Positions 31,267-34,615 of a stretch of 34,615 nt of DNA are shown here, in pieces. The notes under the pieces were generated by a model, which saw only the letters and a program-made list of their open reading frames with translations, ran no database searches and had not been told where the DNA came from. The DNA comes from Basidiobolus ranarum. Lineage: Eukaryota > Basidiobolomycota > Basidiobolomycetes > Basidiobolales. The stretch's first letter is position 1; each line of letters opens with the position of its first letter. Both the position numbers and the translations under genes were made by a program. The stretch lies in NCBI GenBank assembly GCA_040143965.1, contig JASJQH010006941.1:1-34615 (forward strand). The letters are read 5' to 3'.

Positions 31267-33947
31267 ATGAGTTTGTACTGTCGCTCGTTTTTGCGTACGA
31301 CTCTTCGTGCTCCATATGGAAAGCGCTACCTAGCAACTATTACACCCTCACCAACATTACTCGATAATTCCAAATATGATGTTGTTGTCATTGGTGGAGG
31401 TCACGCTGGGTCTGAGGCCTGCGCCGCAGCAGCAAGAACCGGTGCCAAAACACTCCTATTGACCCATAAGTTCGAGACGATTGGTGAAATGAGTTGCAAT
31501 CCTTCTTTTGGAGGAATCGGCAAGGGGATTTTAGTGAGAGAAATTGACGCATTAGACGGTTTATGTGGTCGGATATCAGGTCAGGTGCTATTGTAGATTT
31601 TGTACTTTGGAGTCCAACTAACACTTTTATACTTATAGATAAGGCTGGTATTAACTTTCGGATTTTGAATCGTTCTAGAGGACCAGCAGTCCACGTAAGA
31701 AATCTGTTATCATTTAATCGCTTTTTTGCATAAAGGTGACTCAACTATATATATCCAGGGTCCAAGAGCTCAAATCGACAGAAAACTTTACAAACAGCAT
31801 ATGCAAGAATGCCTCTCTAACTATCCGAATCTCTCTATCAAAATTGGTGGTGTATCAGATATCATTGTTGAAGAGCCAACTGCTTGTAACAATAATGAAG
31901 AGAAGAAATCTGTGTACGGTCAAATTAAGGGTGTTAAGCTGGGTATGTTTCTTGTGATCCTGCATTTTTACATTGAATATTAATCTTATTACGATAAAAT
32001 AGAATCTGGTGAAGTCATTCAAGCCGAAAAAGTTGTAATTACTACCGGAACATTCCTGCAAGGAGAGATTCATATTGGTATGAATTTCCATGTTGAAGAA
32101 CCAAAGAGATCGTTTGTACTCATCTTTGTTTATTCAAAATTTCATAGGAATGACTTGTTATCCTGCTGGGAGAATTGGTGAAAAGGCAGCTGTTGGGCTC
32201 TCTAATTCTTTGGAAAAAGCTGGATTCAGACTTGGAAGACTTAAAACAGGCACTCCACCTCGTCTAGATGGACGTACCATTAACTATAAGGACTTAATCC
32301 CTCAATATGGAGATGTGCCTGCTAATCCTTTCTCCTTTCTCCATGATAGCGTTCCATTAGAGGTATTTTGTTATTTTAATATTGCATTCTAGCCTTACAC
32401 AAACACTTGTATTAATTTTACGAAACAGAAAGAACAAATTCCTTGCTTTCAAACGGGAACTACATCGGAATCTCATAAAATCATCATGGAAAATCTTGAC
32501 AAAAGCATTCATATTCGGGAGACAGTCAAGGGACCCAGGTATATATTTTTATTCCAAGGTGTGCATGGTACGGGCTTACTCAACATTACTGATTTCTTAG
32601 ATACTGCCCATCAATTGAATCGAAGGTTATACGCTTCGCGAATAAGCCTTCTCACATGGTGTGGCTTGAACCAGAAGGTTGTTTGTTTATATGTACATCT
32701 ACATGTCAGCAGGCATGATCGATTTTTATCAAATCACTAACATCGAAGTTGTAATATCCAGGACTTGATACTGATGTTGTCTACCCCAATGGTATCTCGA
32801 TAACCCTTCCAGAAGAATATCAACTAAAACTTCTTCGTACAATTCCGGGCTTAGAGGACGTAACAATGCTTCGTCCTGGTTAGTGCACTTCAATTTCTGG
32901 TTTAATTTTCGACGCTCGCTAATTTATGGTAAAGGTTATGGTGTTGAATATGATCACATTGATCCACGTGAGCTGTATCCTACATTGGAGACTCACAAGA
33001 TTCGAGGCCTTTATATGGCGGGACAAATTAATGGAACCACAGGCTATGAAGAGGCTGCAGCTCAGGTATGTTGTTCAGGTTCTATATTGATGCTATATAT
33101 GGTTATTCATCTATTTTAGGGTATTATGGCCGGTGTTAATGCTGCTTTGGCCGTCCAAAACAAGTCACCATTGATCCTTGCCCGAGCTGATGGCTACATT
33201 GGAGTATTAATTGACGATCTTATTAATAAAGGAGTCAGCGAACCCTATCGAATTTTCACCGCTAGATCCGAGTATCGTCTGTCATTACGTGCTGATAACG
33301 CAGACATCAGACTGACTCGTAAGGGGTATGAGGCAGGTTGCGTTGGTGAAAGCCGCTACTTGCACTACCTTCAAATGGAAGAGCAACTTCTCAAGGGATT
33401 AGAAGCAATGGGTCAATATGAACTTACCCCTAATCGATGGGGCGACTATGGATTTACGGTAAATCAGGATGGAGAGCGTAGAAGTGCCCTAAGAATGTTG
33501 AGATATGCTGGTGCACAAATATCAGACTTTGAACCGTTCGTTCCTGGTATTAAAGAGTTGTCCACAACTGTTAAGAATAAGATTGCTATTGAAGGTACAG
33601 AAACTTTGCTTTAAGATCTAAGTTGAGGTTATATATTTACGTTAATTGTAGGCTTATATAGCGGGTACCTTGAGAAACAAAGTGTTGAAGTAAAAGCCTT
33701 CCGTCGTGACGAATCCATTCAAGTACCTGAAGATATGGACTATGACAGCCCTAGTCTACAATGTCTTTCAGCTGAAACACGTGAGAAATTGAAGCTGATT
33801 AAGCCTACCTCTTTGGGAGCCGCTAAACGTATTGATGGAATGACTCCTTCGAGTGTCATTGCTTTACTCAAGCATATTCAAAAACGTCAAAGAGCACTTA
33901 ATTGGGCCCAACGCCAGAGTACACACGAAGGCACTTTATCACAATAG
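31267..33947 (+). CDS. MTO1: Mitochondrial tRNA uridine-modification enzyme Mto1/GidA (MnmG)
   Basis: Exons 31267-31579, 31639-31694, 31759-31942, 32003-32077, 32148-32362, 32429-32538, 32601-32677, 32762-32878, 32935-33065, 33120-33594, 33652-33947; 682 residues (yeast Mto1 is 669). With Mss1/MnmE it installs 5-carboxymethylaminomethyl groups at the wobble uridine of mitochondrial tRNAs. The N-terminus ([20 protein letters not shown]) is a typical mitochondrial presequence. The FAD-binding [13 protein letters not shown] follows, then [14 protein letters not shown], the GidA signatures [12 protein letters not shown] (formed across a junction) and [16 protein letters not shown], and [14 protein letters not shown]. 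The C-terminal domain has [11 protein letters not shown], completed by the last junction. The start is the ATG at 31267; the open frame upstream has no other ATG. Confidence 0.96.
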
Positions 33948-34253
33948 AACAGAATTTCAATTTCACTCTCTCCCAACATTACATAAACATACAATCATTA
34001 TCTGCAGGTAATAAATTTATCTCGCGAAGGACTGGCTTTTGTATCATCCAAGCGATAAGCCATACAATTAGTACATAATTCTGATTTCATGTTATGAAGT
34101 GGATTTTATTGCATATACTCGAAACGAAAAATGAAGTTAACTAATAATGATCGTAGAAACGAAAGTCCTTAGAATAGATCAACTAAGATCTAGAATTTAA
34201 AATATATAATGTCCTTATTTGCGAGTGAAATGAAGAGAATACACAAGCTATAG
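33948..34253. other. Convergent spacer, MTO1 / SAM synthetase
   Basis: 306 bases holding two 3' untranslated regions. It is AT-rich with several AATAAA-like strings (for example near 34008). No gene seen. Confidence 0.6.
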
Positions 34254-34615
34254 TTAGAGGTTGAGTTGCTTGGGCTGTTCCCAAGAGAACTCTTCACGAC
34301 CAAAGTGACCATAACAGGCGGTTTTTGCGTAAACAGGCTTGAAAAGGTTGAGTTCTTTAACAATCACACCCGGACGAAGATCCCAATTTTTCTTGACAAT
34401 ATCAAGAAGTTCAGCGTTGGTCTTGCTGCTAGTACCGTAAGTATCAACAAAGATAGATAAAGGCTCAGCGACACCGATGGCATAAGAAAGTTGAACTAAA
34501 CAGCGCTTAGCTAAATCAGCAGCAACCAATGATTTCGCGATCCAACGGGCAGTGTAAGCAGCCGAACGATCAACCTTTGACCACTCCTTGCCAGAGAAAG
34601 CACCACCACCGTGAG
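34254..34615 (-). CDS. SAM2: S-adenosylmethionine synthetase, C-terminal part
   Basis: The frame runs in from the right edge of the window, so only the last 120 or so residues are present, with no intron in this part. The enzyme makes S-adenosylmethionine from methionine and ATP in the cytosol. The visible segment starts with the P-loop-like signature [20 protein letters not shown], then [32 protein letters not shown] and the C-terminal [16 protein letters not shown]. This is the normal end of the family. Codon use is GC-shifted relative to neighbours, as in transketolase, in keeping with high expression. Confidence 0.96.
   Translation of the reverse strand, partial: HGGGAFSGKEWSKVDRSAAYTARWIAKSLVAADLAKRCLVQLSYAIGVAEPLSIFVDTYGTSSKTNAELLDIVKKNWDLRPGVIVKELNLFKPVYAKTACYGHFGREEFSWEQPKQLNL

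Overview
The window is nuclear DNA from a fungus outside Dikarya (an early-diverging lineage; I cannot resolve the phylum). It is AT-rich, with short introns of about 53-84 bases and a fungal gene set: a Cch1 calcium channel, a Cdc11-type septin, a Ste18-type G-gamma, Tpa1 and a Ppn2-type polyphosphatase. A convincing U12-type AT-AC intron in the channel gene argues against ascomycetes and most basidiomycetes, which have lost the minor spliceosome.

Layout, left to right. (1) 1-507: the 3' end of a Ser/Glu-repeat, surface-type protein. (2) 1232-2218 (+): a membrane-anchored metallophosphatase like Ppn2. (3) 2814-4950 (-): two intronless, very basic, short IQ-motif proteins that look like diverged tandem paralogues; I know no family for them. 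(4) 4951-7681: a long gap holding a 253-base near-palindrome whose loop is a 46-base tandem duplication. (5) 7682-9715 (+): intronless transketolase behind a TATA box. (6) 11320-18686 (+): the Cch1 channel, 27 exons reconstructed, 1900 residues. (7) 19209-20955 (-): a phage T4-like ATP-dependent DNA ligase with a mitochondrial-type leader. (8) 21403-22901 (+): Tpa1/Ofd1 prolyl hydroxylase. (9) 24420-24695 (-): a 73-residue G-protein gamma subunit in two tiny exons. (10) 25692-26818 (-): a DUF1295 / steroid 5-alpha-reductase-like membrane protein. (11) 28502-30112 (-): a septin in 11 exons, the first only 9 bases long. (12) 31267-33947 (+): Mto1/GidA, mitochondrial tRNA modification. (13) 34254-34615 (-): the 3' end of S-adenosylmethionine synthetase.

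The genes are unrelated housekeeping and signalling genes rather than a pathway cluster. Two (Mto1 and the ligase) probably act in mitochondria. Cch1, G-gamma and the septin belong to signalling and morphogenesis but are not linked here beyond sharing the window. Every spliced model was checked by hand: phases agree across all junctions and total coding lengths are multiples of three. No tRNA, rRNA, CRISPR array or recognisable autonomous transposon was seen. The most notable observations are the U12 intron in the channel gene, the paired IQ-motif genes, the large palindrome and the T4-like organellar ligase.
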